DNA of 64,000 nucleotides, from positions 118,064 through 182,063 of the forward strand of contig NZ_LMCT01000002.1 of NCBI RefSeq assembly GCF_001424875.1. Direction: 5' to 3'. Numbering within the stretch: position 1 is the stretch's first letter; every line of letters starts with the position of its first letter. This document shows positions 1 to 10,181 of this stretch, in pieces. A model generated the notes under the pieces. The model searched no databases and had not been told where the DNA came from. It saw only the letters and a list, made by a program, of their open reading frames with translations. Made by a program: the position numbers and the translations under genes. The stretch is from Kitasatospora sp. Root107. GTDB lineage: Bacteria; Actinomycetota; Actinomycetes; Streptomycetales; Streptomycetaceae.

Positions 1-205
1 CCGCGCCCAGCTCGTCCAGATCCCGGGAGAGGGTGGCCTGGGTGACCACAAGGCCGTCGTCGGCGAGCAGCTTGGCCAGCTGGCTCTGCGAGCGGACGGG
101 CTGACGGGTCAACAGGTCCACGATCCGCCGGTGCCGTGCGGTGCGGGTCTGCGGGACCTGCGACGTCGGACCGGCGGCGGGCTGGTCGGGGTTGGGTGCG
201 GTCAT
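1..205 (-). CDS. argR: Arginine repressor ArgR (partial, N-terminal part)
   Basis: Only the first 68 codons are in the window; the rest lies off the left edge. The ATG at 205 opens a reading frame whose residues 21-68 form the winged-helix DNA-binding domain of ArgR, with the characteristic [15 protein letters not shown] recognition segment. The first 20 residues are a flexible Pro/Ala-rich extension usual in streptomycetes. ArgR binds arginine as a hexamer and represses arginine biosynthesis at ARG boxes. It is the last visible gene of the argC-J-B-D-R operon, 24 bp after the argD stop, so the repressor is made with its own target genes. The C-terminal arginine-binding domain cannot be assessed here. 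Confidence 0.93.
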   Translation of the reverse strand, partial: MTAPNPDQPAAGPTSQVPQTRTARHRRIVDLLTRQPVRSQSQLAKLLADDGLVVTQATLSRDLDELGA

Positions 206-229
206 GAAGAGGATTCTCCCGGAGTTCGC

Positions 230-1423
230 TCAGGCGTTCGCGTCGGGGGCGACGCTGTTCAGGATCTCCGGCAGTGCGGCCAGGAAGCGGTCCGCCTCCT
301 GTTCGGTGAGGACGAGCGGGGGAACCAGCCGGACGGCGTCCGGCACGGCGGCGTTGACCAGGAATCCGGCCTGCTGGGCGGCCGCCTGCACCTTCCCGGC
401 GACCGGTGCGGTGAGCACGATGCCCAGCAGCAGGCCGGCACCCCGGACGTGGTCGACCAGCGGGGAGCCGATCGCCTCGATACCGGTGCGCAGCTGCTCG
501 CCGACCTTCTGCACGTGCGCCAGCAGCCCGTCGGCGACGATCGTGTCGAGCACCGCCAGACCCGCCGCCGCGACCACCGGGTTGCCGCCGAAGGTGGTGC
601 CGTGGTGACCGGCGTGGAACAGCTCGGCGGCCGGCCCGAAGGCCACCGCGGCGCCGATCGGCAGCCCGCCGCCGAGGCCCTTGGCCAGCGTGATGACGTC
701 CGGCTCGACGCCCTCGTACGCCTGGTGGGCGAACCAGTGCCCGGTCCGGCCGACGCCGGTCTGCACCTCGTCCAGCACCAGCAGGGTGCCCGTTGCCCGG
801 GTGATCGCCCGAGCCTCCGTCAGATAGCCCTCGGGCAGCGGGATCGCGCCGTTCTCGCCCTGGATCGGCTCCAGGAAGACGGCGGCGGTCTCGGTGGTGA
901 CGGCCGCCCGCAGCGCCTCGATGTCGCCGAACGGGACGTACGTGACGTCACCGGGCAGCGGTACGAACGGGGTCTGCTTGGCGGGCTGGGCGGTGAGCGA
1001 CAGGGCGCCCATGGTCCGGCCGTGGAAGCTGCCCTGGAGCGAGACCAGGTGGGTCCGGCCGGTCAGCCGGCTGATCTTGAAGGCGGCCTCGTTCGCCTCG
1101 GCGCCGGAGTTGCAGAAGAACACCCGGCCGTCCGGGCGGCCGAACAGCTCCAGCAGCCGCTCGGCCAGCCGGACGGTCGGCTCGGCGATGAACAGGTTGG
1201 AGACGTGGCCGAGCTGCCCGATCTGCGCGGTGACCGCCTCGACGATGGCCGGGTGGGCGGTGCCGAGCGCGTTCACCGCGATCCCGCCGACCAGGTCCAG
1301 GTACTCCTTGCCGTCGGCGTCCCAGAAGGTCGAGCCGGCGCCCCGGACCAGCGGGATCCGGGGGGTGCCGTAGTTGTCCATCAGCGAGTGCTGCCACCGC
1401 TGGGTGAGCTGATCGTTCGTCAT
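230..1423 (-). CDS. argD: Acetylornithine aminotransferase ArgD
   Basis: A 397-residue class III (fold type I) PLP aminotransferase. It converts N-acetylglutamate semialdehyde and glutamate to N2-acetylornithine and 2-oxoglutarate, the fourth step of arginine synthesis, in the cytosol. Visible landmarks are the phosphate-binding [10 protein letters not shown] segment (105-114), the LVLDEVQTG motif (215-223) with the PLP-ring aspartate, and the Schiff-base lysine K248 in [12 protein letters not shown]. Length is normal for the family. The ATG at 1423 overlaps the argB stop in an ATGA arrangement, which suggests translational coupling. The operon position supports ArgD over other class III aminotransferases such as GABA or ornithine aminotransferases. 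Confidence 0.96.
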   Translation of the reverse strand: MTNDQLTQRWQHSLMDNYGTPRIPLVRGAGSTFWDADGKEYLDLVGGIAVNALGTAHPAIVEAVTAQIGQLGHVSNLFIAEPTVRLAERLLELFGRPDGRVFFCNSGAEANEAAFKISRLTGRTHLVSLQGSFHGRTMGALSLTAQPAKQTPFVPLPGDVTYVPFGDIEALRAAVTTETAAVFLEPIQGENGAIPLPEGYLTEARAITRATGTLLVLDEVQTGVGRTGHWFAHQAYEGVEPDVITLAKGLGGGLPIGAAVAFGPAAELFHAGHHGTTFGGNPVVAAAGLAVLDTIVADGLLAHVQKVGEQLRTGIEAIGSPLVDHVRGAGLLLGIVLTAPVAGKVQAAAQQAGFLVNAAVPDAVRLVPPLVLTEQEADRFLAALPEILNSVAPDANA

Positions 1424-2352
1424 GCCAGGCCCCCCAGGACCGTTGTCTCGTCGTCCGGCACGACCATGGTGCCGATGCCCTCGTCGGTGAAGATCTCCAG
1501 CAACAGGCTGTGCTGCACCCGGCCGTCCAACACACGTGCTGTGCCGACGCCGGAGCGGACCGCGTTCAGGCAGCCCTCCATCTTCGGCAGCATGCCGCTG
1601 GCCAGGGTCGGCAGCAGCTCCTCCAGCTCGGTGGTGCCGAGCTGGCTGATCACGTCGTCGGAGTTCGGCCAGTCCGCGTACAGGCCCTCGACGTCGGTCA
1701 GCACCACCAGCATCTCGGCGCCCAGCGCGACCGCCAGGGCGGAGGCGGCGGTGTCCGCGTTGATGTTGTAGACGTGGCCGTCGGTGCCGCGCGCGATCGA
1801 GGAGATGACCGGGATCCGGCCGTCCCCGATCAGCGCCTTCACGGCGCCCGCCTCGATGTTGACGATGTCTCCGACCAGGCCGATGTCGACCTGCTCGCCG
1901 TCCACCACGGCGTACCGCTTGACGGCGGTCATGGTGTGCGCGTCCTCGCCGGTCATGCCGACCGCGAACGGGCCGTGCTCGTTCAGCAGCCCGACCAGCT
2001 CGCGCTGGACCTGGCCGGCCAGCACCATCCGGACCACGTCCATGGTCTCGGGGGTGGTGACCCGCAGGCCGTTGGTGAAGGACGACTCCAGGCCGAGCTT
2101 GCTCAGCTGCGCGCTGATCTGCGGGCCGCCGCCGTGCACCACCACCGGGTGCAGACCGGCGTAGCGGAGGAAGACCACGTCCTGGGCGAAGGCCGCCTTC
2201 AGCGACTCGTCGACCATGGCGTTGCCGCCGAACTTGATCACCACGGTCTTGCCGTGGAAGCGCTCCAGCCAGGGCAGCGCCTCGATCAGGGTCAGTGCCT
2301 TGGGCAACGCGGTGTTGTTACGGGCCTGTTCGCCCTTGGGTGCGATCTTCAC
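1420..2352 (-). CDS. argB: Acetylglutamate kinase ArgB
   Basis: A 310-residue amino-acid kinase that phosphorylates N-acetylglutamate, the second step of arginine synthesis. The sequence shows the kinase glycine motif [10 protein letters not shown] (37-46), the VVHGGGPQI substrate loop and the C-terminal nucleotide-binding region. I chose the GTG at 2352 because the conserved protein begins [13 protein letters not shown]; a longer frame upstream runs back through the argJ terminus and has no family similarity. The N-terminal helix before the kinase core is the type that allows hexamer formation and arginine feedback inhibition in other bacteria. It lies 13 bp after argJ and overlaps argD by 4 bp. 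Confidence 0.95.
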   Translation of the reverse strand: MKIAPKGEQARNNTALPKALTLIEALPWLERFHGKTVVIKFGGNAMVDESLKAAFAQDVVFLRYAGLHPVVVHGGGPQISAQLSKLGLESSFTNGLRVTTPETMDVVRMVLAGQVQRELVGLLNEHGPFAVGMTGEDAHTMTAVKRYAVVDGEQVDIGLVGDIVNIEAGAVKALIGDGRIPVISSIARGTDGHVYNINADTAASALAVALGAEMLVVLTDVEGLYADWPNSDDVISQLGTTELEELLPTLASGMLPKMEGCLNAVRSGVGTARVLDGRVQHSLLLEIFTDEGIGTMVVPDDETTVLGGLA

Positions 2353-2365
2353 GGGGTCCCCCGGC

Positions 2366-4612
<2,247 letters not shown>

Positions 4613-4680
4613 CAAGAAGTCCTCACGGTGGAACCGCCAAGTGCTTGACCGCCCGACGCGGGCGGTGAAACCGTCCCCAG

Positions 4681-5070
4681 GTGACCGATTCCGTAGATGA
4701 AACGACTTTGGCCCGACCGGACGACCGGGCCGCGTCCGTTCTGCGCTTCGCGGTGGAACTCATCGCCTGGGTGGCGACCCCCTGGGCACTGGCCGACCAC
4801 TCATGGCTGCTTGCCGTCCTGTCCGTGACTCTCCTGATCGGCCTTCCCACGTGCCTCTCCACTCCTGGCGACAAGGCGCAGGTGATCATCGCGGTACCGG
4901 GCTGGGTCACGATCCTCCTGGTACTGCTCCAACTCGTTGCAGCCGTGGTCTCCTCATGGCTGGCCTGGCCCGCATGGGCGGCGGTCCCGGTAACCCTGCT
5001 GGCCACTGCGACCCTGGTCACGGAGCGCCGACGCTGGCGGTGGCTGGTCTCCGGGGCACCGACTCGCTAG
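4681..5070 (+). CDS. Small integral membrane protein, DUF2568/YrdB-like
   Basis: A 129-residue protein with about four hydrophobic segments (roughly residues 24-40, 43-60, 69-90 and 92-112) and short charged ends. The AVELIAWVATPWAL segment and overall size resemble the YrdB/DUF2568 family of small membrane proteins of unknown role. It starts at a GTG, is divergent from argC, and is followed by a separately regulated gene, so it looks like a single-gene unit. No catalytic motif is visible, and I do not assign a function. Confidence 0.6.
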   Translation: MTDSVDETTLARPDDRAASVLRFAVELIAWVATPWALADHSWLLAVLSVTLLIGLPTCLSTPGDKAQVIIAVPGWVTILLVLLQLVAAVVSSWLAWPAWAAVPVTLLATATLVTERRRWRWLVSGAPTR

Positions 5071-5168
5071 CACTCAGGGACAGGAGCGTGGCACAGCCCG
5101 GCGGTCGGCACCCCACGAGCGTGCGCGTCTCCGTCAAGTCGGAACAGGCTGACGCCCCGCCGGCCGCA

Positions 5169-5216
5169 TGTCAACCAATGATTGACACAAGTGCGAATGG
5201 CAACCTACGGTTGACA
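5169..5216 (+). promoter_or_regulatory. Promoter with nested inverted repeats, probable leaderless start of the Clp-N gene
   Basis: TGTCAA (5169-5174) and TTGACA (5182-5187) form an inverted repeat with a 7-base spacer, and the second arm is a perfect -35 hexamer. Eighteen bases on lies TACGGT (5206-5211), a TANNNT -10 box, inside a second inverted repeat CAACC-TAC-GGTTG (5201-5213). Predicted transcription would begin at about 5217-5218, at the ATG itself. No Shine-Dalgarno precedes that ATG, so a leaderless mRNA under repressor control is likely. The regulator is not known. Confidence 0.55.
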
Positions 5217-5217
5217 C

Positions 5218-5910
5218 ATGACGATTCCCGTACGGCTCGACGACCTGATCGACGCCATCAAGAAGGTGCACCCCGACGCCCTGGACCAGCTCTCCGGTGC
5301 CGTCATCGCCGCCGATCACCTCGGCGACCTCGCCGACCATCTGATCGGCCACTTCGTGGACCAGGCCCGGCGCTCCGGCGCCTCCTGGACCGACATCGGC
5401 AAGAGCATGGGCGTGACCCGGCAGGCCGCCCAGAAGCGCTTCGTGGCCAAGGATCCGGGCGAGCCCGGCGACCTCGACCCGAGCCAGGGCTTCGGCCGCT
5501 TCACCGACCGGGCCCGCCAGGCGGTGGTGGCCTCGCAGGAGGAGGCCCGCTCCGCCGGGAACCACGAGATCCGCGCCGAACACCTGGCACTCGGTCTGCT
5601 CACCGTCCCCGAGTCGACCGGCACCCGGGCGCTGGCCGCCCAGGGCGTCACGCCCGAGGCGGTCCGTGCGGCCGTCAGCGTCGTCCTGCCCGCACCGGTG
5701 GCGGACGTGCCGGGGCTGATCCCGTACGACGCCGGCGGCAAGAAGGCGCTGGAGCTGACGTTCCGTGAGGCGCTCCGGCTCGGCCACAACCACGTGGGCA
5801 CCGAGCACATCCTGCTCGCCCTGCTGGAGCTGGAAGGGACGGACGGGCTGCTCGGCCGACTCGGCGTCAGCAAGGCGGCCACCGAGCACTTCGTTCTCGA
5901 ACAGGGCTGA
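5218..5910 (+). CDS. Clp-N (double Clp repeat) domain protein with N-terminal helix-turn-helix
   Basis: A 230-residue protein with no AAA+ module. Residues 50-80 (SWTDIGKSMGVTRQAAQKRF) look like a helix-turn-helix, and residues 90-230 hold two Clp-N repeats, each with the signature EHLALGLL / EHILLALL. Clp-N repeats in ClpA/ClpC bind adaptors and substrates; free-standing versions are common in streptomycetes and their role is unknown, perhaps as an adaptor, decoy or DNA-binding sensor of Clp state. The start is the ATG immediately after an unusual leaderless promoter. The next gene is 31 bp downstream on the same strand. Confidence 0.8.
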   Translation: MTIPVRLDDLIDAIKKVHPDALDQLSGAVIAADHLGDLADHLIGHFVDQARRSGASWTDIGKSMGVTRQAAQKRFVAKDPGEPGDLDPSQGFGRFTDRARQAVVASQEEARSAGNHEIRAEHLALGLLTVPESTGTRALAAQGVTPEAVRAAVSVVLPAPVADVPGLIPYDAGGKKALELTFREALRLGHNHVGTEHILLALLELEGTDGLLGRLGVSKAATEHFVLEQG

Positions 5911-5941
5911 CTCGGCGGGGAGATCAGGAAGGCTGACGTCC

Positions 5942-6331
5942 ATGGTTTCAGTAGTGCAGAACGTGGCGATCGACTGTGCGGACGCCTATGAGCTGGCCCG
6001 GTTCTGGAGCGAGGTGACCGGCCGTCCGATGGATCCGGAGGACGCACCGGGTGCCCGGGAGACCCAGGTGCTGCTGGCGGAGGGCCCGGTGCTGTACTTC
6101 AACCAGGTGCCCGAGCCCAAGACGGTCAAGAACCGGCTCCATCTCTGCCTGCGCCCCGAGACCTCGCGCGAGCAGGAGGTGGAACGGCTGCTGGGCCTCG
6201 GGGCCACCCTGGTCGCCGATCGCCGGAATCCCGACGGCTCCGGCTGGGCGGTCCTTGCCGACCCCGAGGGCAACGAGTTCTGCGTGCTCCGCAGCGAGTC
6301 CGACCGGGCTGCCATGACACCGCAGCCCTAG
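5942..6331 (+). CDS. VOC (glyoxalase/bleomycin-resistance fold) family protein
   Basis: A 129-residue single VOC domain: N-terminal VVQNVAIDCADAYELARFWSEVTG strand-helix unit and C-terminal VLADPEGNEFCVL, typical of the glyoxalase-like Glyoxalase_6 group. The metal/substrate residues of true glyoxalase I are not clearly conserved, so the substrate is unknown. The ATG at 5942 was chosen because the longer frame upstream overlaps the Clp-N gene and encodes an unrelated Arg-rich sequence. The 3' end overlaps the convergent methyltransferase gene by 4 bp. Confidence 0.82.
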   Translation: MVSVVQNVAIDCADAYELARFWSEVTGRPMDPEDAPGARETQVLLAEGPVLYFNQVPEPKTVKNRLHLCLRPETSREQEVERLLGLGATLVADRRNPDGSGWAVLADPEGNEFCVLRSESDRAAMTPQP

Positions 6332-7485
6332 TTCTTGACCGCCCGGAGCAGCACGAACTTCGGGTCGCTGCTGACCACCTGCGAGTTGCCGAACAGCCGG
6401 CGCAGCTTGACGTGGTAGCCGAGGTGCCGGTTGCCGATCACCCAGAGCTCGCCGCCGGGGCGCAGCGCGTTCTTCGCCGTGGTGAACATCCGCCAGGCGG
6501 TGGCGTCGGTGGTGGCCTGGTGGGTGTGGAACGGCGGGTTGTTGAGCACCAGGTCGAGCGAGTCGGGCTCGGCGTCGGCCAACGCGTCGCCGACCGTGAA
6601 CTCGGCCTTCGCGGCCGGGCCGAGCGCCGCCCGGAAGGTGGCCTCGGCGGAGGTCACGGCCTGGTACGACTCGTCCACGAAGAGCAGCTCGGCCTCCGGG
6701 TTGGCCAGCGCGGCAGCGGTGCCGACCACGCCGTTGCCGCAGCCGAGGTCGGCGATCCGCTTCGGCCCGGTGGTGGCCGGGAGGTGGGCGAGCAGGAAGC
6801 GGGTGCCGATGTCGAGGCGTTCGGCGCAGAAGATGCCCGCGTGGTTGGTGACGGTCCGTCCGGAGACCGGGCCGACGTCGGTGGGGAGGGTGTAGCTGAT
6901 CGGCCAGGGGCTGACGGTCCTGGGCAGCGCCGGATCCGGCGTGCAGTGGATCAGCCGGGCCTTCCTGACGGCCAGTGAGGTCTTCGTCGGGCCGAGGATC
7001 CGCTCGAACAGGTGCAGGGTGGAGGTATGGATCTCGGTCACCATGCCGGCCCCGATCACCACCGTGCCCGCGTGCACTGAGGGGGCCAGCCGGTGCAGCT
7101 GGTCCTCCAGCAGCGCCAGGCTCTTGGGCACCCGGACCAGCAGCACGTCGATCCGCTCCGGCGGCGGGTCCTGAGTGGTGAGCAGCTCGACCGCGCCCGG
7201 CTCGGCACCGTTGCGGGCCAGGTTCTCGGCGGTGGCCCGGCGGCCGAGCCAGGAGTCGGAGATCTGGGTCGGCCGGTGCGCGGCCAGCGCGGTGGCCAGG
7301 GCGCCCCAGCGGTCGCCGAGCACCACCACCCGCCCGCTCAGGTCCACCGGCGGTGCGCCGTCGATGCCGTGCAGCTGCCGGAGCAGGTACTCGTCGGCAG
7401 CGTCCCAGGCCCGGAGGCGGTCGCGCGGATCCTCGGGGAAGCGGCTCAGCTCGAACTCGCCCCATGACGTCGTGAAACTTTCCAT
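6328..7485 (-). CDS. RlmG/RsmC-like class I SAM-dependent rRNA guanine-N2 methyltransferase
   Basis: A 385-residue protein with the two-domain layout of RsmC/RlmG: a degenerate N-terminal methyltransferase-like half (about 1-190) and an active C-terminal half. The C-terminal half has the SAM motif DLGCGNG (246-252) and catalytic motif NNPPFH (315-320), the NPP(F/Y) signature of N2-guanine methylation. E. coli RlmG methylates G1835 of 23S rRNA and RsmC G1207 of 16S rRNA; length and layout favour one of these, and I cannot say which. Convergent with the VOC gene, 12 bp downstream of the start of the EEP gene's stop. Confidence 0.82.
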   Translation of the reverse strand: MESFTTSWGEFELSRFPEDPRDRLRAWDAADEYLLRQLHGIDGAPPVDLSGRVVVLGDRWGALATALAAHRPTQISDSWLGRRATAENLARNGAEPGAVELLTTQDPPPERIDVLLVRVPKSLALLEDQLHRLAPSVHAGTVVIGAGMVTEIHTSTLHLFERILGPTKTSLAVRKARLIHCTPDPALPRTVSPWPISYTLPTDVGPVSGRTVTNHAGIFCAERLDIGTRFLLAHLPATTGPKRIADLGCGNGVVGTAAALANPEAELLFVDESYQAVTSAEATFRAALGPAAKAEFTVGDALADAEPDSLDLVLNNPPFHTHQATTDATAWRMFTTAKNALRPGGELWVIGNRHLGYHVKLRRLFGNSQVVSSDPKFVLLRAVKN

Positions 7486-7497
7486 CGTCTGCCCAGG

Positions 7498-8499
7498 CTA
7501 TCCGAGCCGGGCCAGGTCGATCCGCGCCGCCACCGGCAGATGGTCGCTGAGGGTCGGTGGCAGGGTCCAGCTGCCCGTCACGGCCGCGCCCCGGGTCAGC
7601 ACGTGGTCGATCCGGGCCAGCGGGAAGCTCCGGGGCCAGCTGAACTCCCGGCGTCCCCCTTCGCCCAGCAGGCCGGTGAGCGGCGCCAGACCCCGGTCGT
7701 CCAGGGTGCCGTTGAGGTCGCCGAGCAGGATCACCCGGGGCAGCGGTTCGGCCGCGAGGACGGCGGCCAGCAGCCGGGCGCTCTCGTCCCGGCGGTCGGT
7801 GCCGTAGCCGCCCGGGCCGAGCCGGACCGAGGGCAGATGGACCACGTACACCGCCGTCTCACCCTGCTCGGTGTGCAGGGTGGCGCGCAGGGCCCGGCGC
7901 CAGTCGGCGGTCAGACCGCGCGGCTTGAGGTCGACCGGCCGGATGTCGGTGAGCGGATACCTGGACCAGAGTCCGACGGTGCCCTCGACCGCGCGGTAGG
8001 GGCGGTCGGCGCCGAGCACGTCCTGGTAGTCGGCGAGCCGCTCCGGGAGCAGCTCCTCCAGCGCGACCAAGTCCGCACCGCTGTCGGCCAGGGTCCGGGC
8101 GGTGCCGGCCGGGTCGGGGTTGGCGTCGTCCACGTTGTGCTGAACCACCGTCAGCCCGCCGCCACCACCGCCGTCGCCGCCGTCGGTCGGGAGGAACAGC
8201 GCCGCCCAGACCAGAGCCGCGAGCCCGATCGCCAGGCCCGCCGTGGCGGACCGGCGGAGCAGCGCGAGCAGCAGCAGGACCGGCACGGCGAGCCCGAGCC
8301 AGGGCAGGAAGGTCTCCAGCAGGCTGCCCAGCCGTCCCGGCCGGTTGGGCAGCAGCCAGGGCCACAGCAGCAGCGCCGTCACCAGTACGGCCGTCCCGGC
8401 CACCAGTCGTCCTCGCCGCCATATCTCCGCGTTCACAGCTGACAGGAGGTCAGGAACGGGCGGGCCGGTTCCGGCCGGGGCGGGTAACGTCCGGTCCAT
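7498..8499 (-). CDS. Membrane-anchored endonuclease/exonuclease/phosphatase (EEP) family protein
   Basis: About 333 residues. Three hydrophobic helices occupy roughly 33-50, 62-80 and 87-104, followed by a Gly-rich linker and an EEP domain. EEP landmarks are VVQHNVDD, the metal-binding glutamate in LVALEELLP, GDLNGTLDD (the D-x-N pair) and the terminal SDHLPV histidine motif. This is the usual architecture of streptomycete membrane-bound EEP proteins; the substrate (DNA, phospholipid headgroup or phosphoester) is unknown. The ATG at 8499 overlaps the divergent GNAT start by 2 bp. A GTG about 22 codons downstream is an alternative if the overlap is not used. Confidence 0.75.
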   Translation of the reverse strand: MDRTLPAPAGTGPPVPDLLSAVNAEIWRRGRLVAGTAVLVTALLLWPWLLPNRPGRLGSLLETFLPWLGLAVPVLLLLALLRRSATAGLAIGLAALVWAALFLPTDGGDGGGGGGLTVVQHNVDDANPDPAGTARTLADSGADLVALEELLPERLADYQDVLGADRPYRAVEGTVGLWSRYPLTDIRPVDLKPRGLTADWRRALRATLHTEQGETAVYVVHLPSVRLGPGGYGTDRRDESARLLAAVLAAEPLPRVILLGDLNGTLDDRGLAPLTGLLGEGGRREFSWPRSFPLARIDHVLTRGAAVTGSWTLPPTLSDHLPVAARIDLARLG

Positions 8500-9010
8500 G
8501 TCGACCACGCTGTACGGCACCGCCGTCACGCTGCGCCCCGCCACCGCCGAGGACGTCGCCCCGCTGGCCGCGATCCGGGCCACCCCGGAGGTGTTCGCCC
8601 GCTGGCGCGGTACGGGCGACCTGCCCGCCGAGGTGGCCGAGGACCTGGCCGACCCGGGGACCGAGGTGTTCGCGATCGAGCACGCGGGCCGGGTGGTCGG
8701 CGCCGTCCAGTGGCACGCGGAGAACGAACCGGACTACCGGCACGCGGGCATCGACATCTTCCTCGACCCAGCCGTGCACGGCCAGGGCTTGGGCACCGAC
8801 GCCGTCCGCGCTCTGGCCAGACACCTCACCACCACGCTGGATTTCCACCGCCTGGTGATCGACCCGGCCGCCGACAACACCGCCGCGATCCGCTGCTACG
8901 CCAAGGTCGGCTTCCGCCCGGTCGGCGTCATGCGGGCCTACGAACGCGGCGCGGACGGTGCCTGGCACGACGGCCTGCTGATGGACCTGCTCGCGGAGGA
9001 GGTGACCTGA
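8498..9010 (+). CDS. GNAT acetyltransferase, AAC(6')-like
   Basis: A 170-residue GNAT-fold N-acetyltransferase. The acetyl-CoA pyrophosphate loop is HGQGLGTDAVRALARHL (Q-x-x-G-x-G type), with DPAADNTAAIRCYAKVGFRPVG as the following beta5-alpha4 element. The RPATAEDV opening and general pattern are close to chromosomal aminoglycoside 6'-N-acetyltransferase-like proteins of actinomycetes. Many of these have no proven resistance role, so the substrate stays open. The start nearly coincides with that of the divergent EEP gene, so the two share a very compact promoter region and one start could be misplaced. Confidence 0.78.
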   Translation: MSTTLYGTAVTLRPATAEDVAPLAAIRATPEVFARWRGTGDLPAEVAEDLADPGTEVFAIEHAGRVVGAVQWHAENEPDYRHAGIDIFLDPAVHGQGLGTDAVRALARHLTTTLDFHRLVIDPAADNTAAIRCYAKVGFRPVGVMRAYERGADGAWHDGLLMDLLAEEVT

Positions 9011-9017
9011 CCGCCGG

Positions 9018-9293
9018 TCACCCGACCAGCGGATGAGCCGCCTGGTACGCGAGCCGCTCGTCGGCCTGCGGGAAACCGAGCTCCAGCAGCAGTTCCCCCG
9101 CCGGTTCGTACCGGGCGGCCTCGGCGTCCACCGTGAGCTCCGGCCAGACCTCGGCGAAGCCGGCCAGCAGCCGGCCCGCTACGTCGTGCACCAGCCGCAG
9201 GTGGGCCACCAGCCGGGGCGGGGCGGCCAGTTCGGCGTACAGGTCCTCCAGGCCGGGCGGGACGTCGTAAAGCAGGGGCTGGCTGATGGTCAT
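9018..9293 (-). CDS. Short HD-family-like protein lacking the HD core (possible deletion remnant)
   Basis: A 91-residue frame with ATG at 9293. Residues 1-55 (PPRLVAHLRLVHDVAGRLLAGF and the EVWPEL stretch) resemble the N-terminus of actinobacterial HD-domain phosphohydrolases, and the last residues (DERLAYQAAHPLVG) resemble the far C-terminus of the same family. The central part that should carry the His-Asp metal motif (typically ...THDIGK...) is absent. I infer an in-frame internal deletion of an HD gene, or a small derived protein. It is divergent from the arylamine N-acetyltransferase and tail-to-tail with the GNAT gene. Expression is unknown. Confidence 0.5.
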   Translation of the reverse strand: MTISQPLLYDVPPGLEDLYAELAAPPRLVAHLRLVHDVAGRLLAGFAEVWPELTVDAEAARYEPAGELLLELGFPQADERLAYQAAHPLVG

Positions 9294-9311
9294 ACCGATT
9301 AGTGTGCACGC

Positions 9312-10181
9312 ATGCTGACTGACGCGATGGTCGACCGGTACCTGCGGCGGCTCGGAGTGGACCGGCCGGGACGGCCCACGGTGGAGGGGCTGTTCGCGCT
9401 GCACCGGGCCCATGTCGAGCGGGTCCCGTACGAGAATCTCGAGATCCAGCTGGGCCGGCCGACCACGATCGAGCCGGTCGATTCGGTACGGCGAATCCTC
9501 GTCGGGCGGGGCGGGTACTGCTTCCACCTCAACGGGGCGTTCGCCGCGCTGCTGACCGCCCTCGGTTACCAGGTGACGTGGCACGTCGCCGGGGTCCAGA
9601 CCGACCCCGCCGTCCCGGCCGGGGCGAACGCCAACCACCTGGCGCTGACGGTGGAGTGCGAGGGCGGGCGCTGGTTCGCGGACACCGGTCTCGGCGACGC
9701 GCTGCACGAGCCGCTGCCGCTGAGCGAGGGGACGTACCGTCAGGGGCCGTTCACCTTCGGCCTGGCGCCCTCGGCGGCCGAGCCCGGCGGCTGGCGCTTC
9801 AGCCACCACCCGCAGGGCTCGTTCCTCGGCATGGACTTCCGTCAGGAGCCCGCCGCCCAGGCCGACTTCCTGGAACGGCACACCTGGCTCTCGACCTCGC
9901 CCGACTCCCCGTTCATGGGCCTGACCTGCGCGCAGCGCCGGGATGCCGACGGGACGGACGGGCTGCGCGGCCTGGTGCTGAGCCGCACCGACGCCACCGG
10001 ACGCACTGAGACCGAACTGCTGGATCCCGCCGAGTGGTTCACCGCCCTCGCGGACGTCTTCGGCCTCACCCTCGCGGAGCTCGGCCGGGCCGACCGCGAC
10101 CGCCTGTGGCGCAAGGTGCACGCCGCTCACCTGGTCTGGAGCGGTGAGCGGGCGGTCGCGGCCGAGCCGGTCAGCGGGTGA
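9312..10181 (+). CDS. Arylamine N-acetyltransferase (NAT)
   Basis: A 289-residue NAT. The catalytic triad is visible: C70 in the canonical RGGYCFHLNGAF, H109 in ANHLAL and D124 in WFADTGLGDA. The enzyme acetylates arylamines or arylhydrazines from acetyl-CoA; in actinomycetes close relatives also close amide bonds in ansamycin synthesis, but no polyketide genes are near, so a xenobiotic or general role is more likely. The ATG at 9312 is 18 bp from the divergent small gene. The 3' end overlaps the convergent M64 protease gene by 11 bp. Confidence 0.92.
   Translation: MLTDAMVDRYLRRLGVDRPGRPTVEGLFALHRAHVERVPYENLEIQLGRPTTIEPVDSVRRILVGRGGYCFHLNGAFAALLTALGYQVTWHVAGVQTDPAVPAGANANHLALTVECEGGRWFADTGLGDALHEPLPLSEGTYRQGPFTFGLAPSAAEPGGWRFSHHPQGSFLGMDFRQEPAAQADFLERHTWLSTSPDSPFMGLTCAQRRDADGTDGLRGLVLSRTDATGRTETELLDPAEWFTALADVFGLTLAELGRADRDRLWRKVHAAHLVWSGERAVAAEPVSG

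Noticed and set aside
131..1771. Long open frames on the plus strand across argD/argB (up to 546 residues)
   Set aside because: They are antisense shadows caused by GC-rich third positions; Arg/Gly-rich sequence, no ribosome site and no family features.
8499..8583. Extended N-terminus of the EEP protein beyond ATG 8499
   Set aside because: It would overlap the GNAT gene by 28 codons and adds no conserved sequence.
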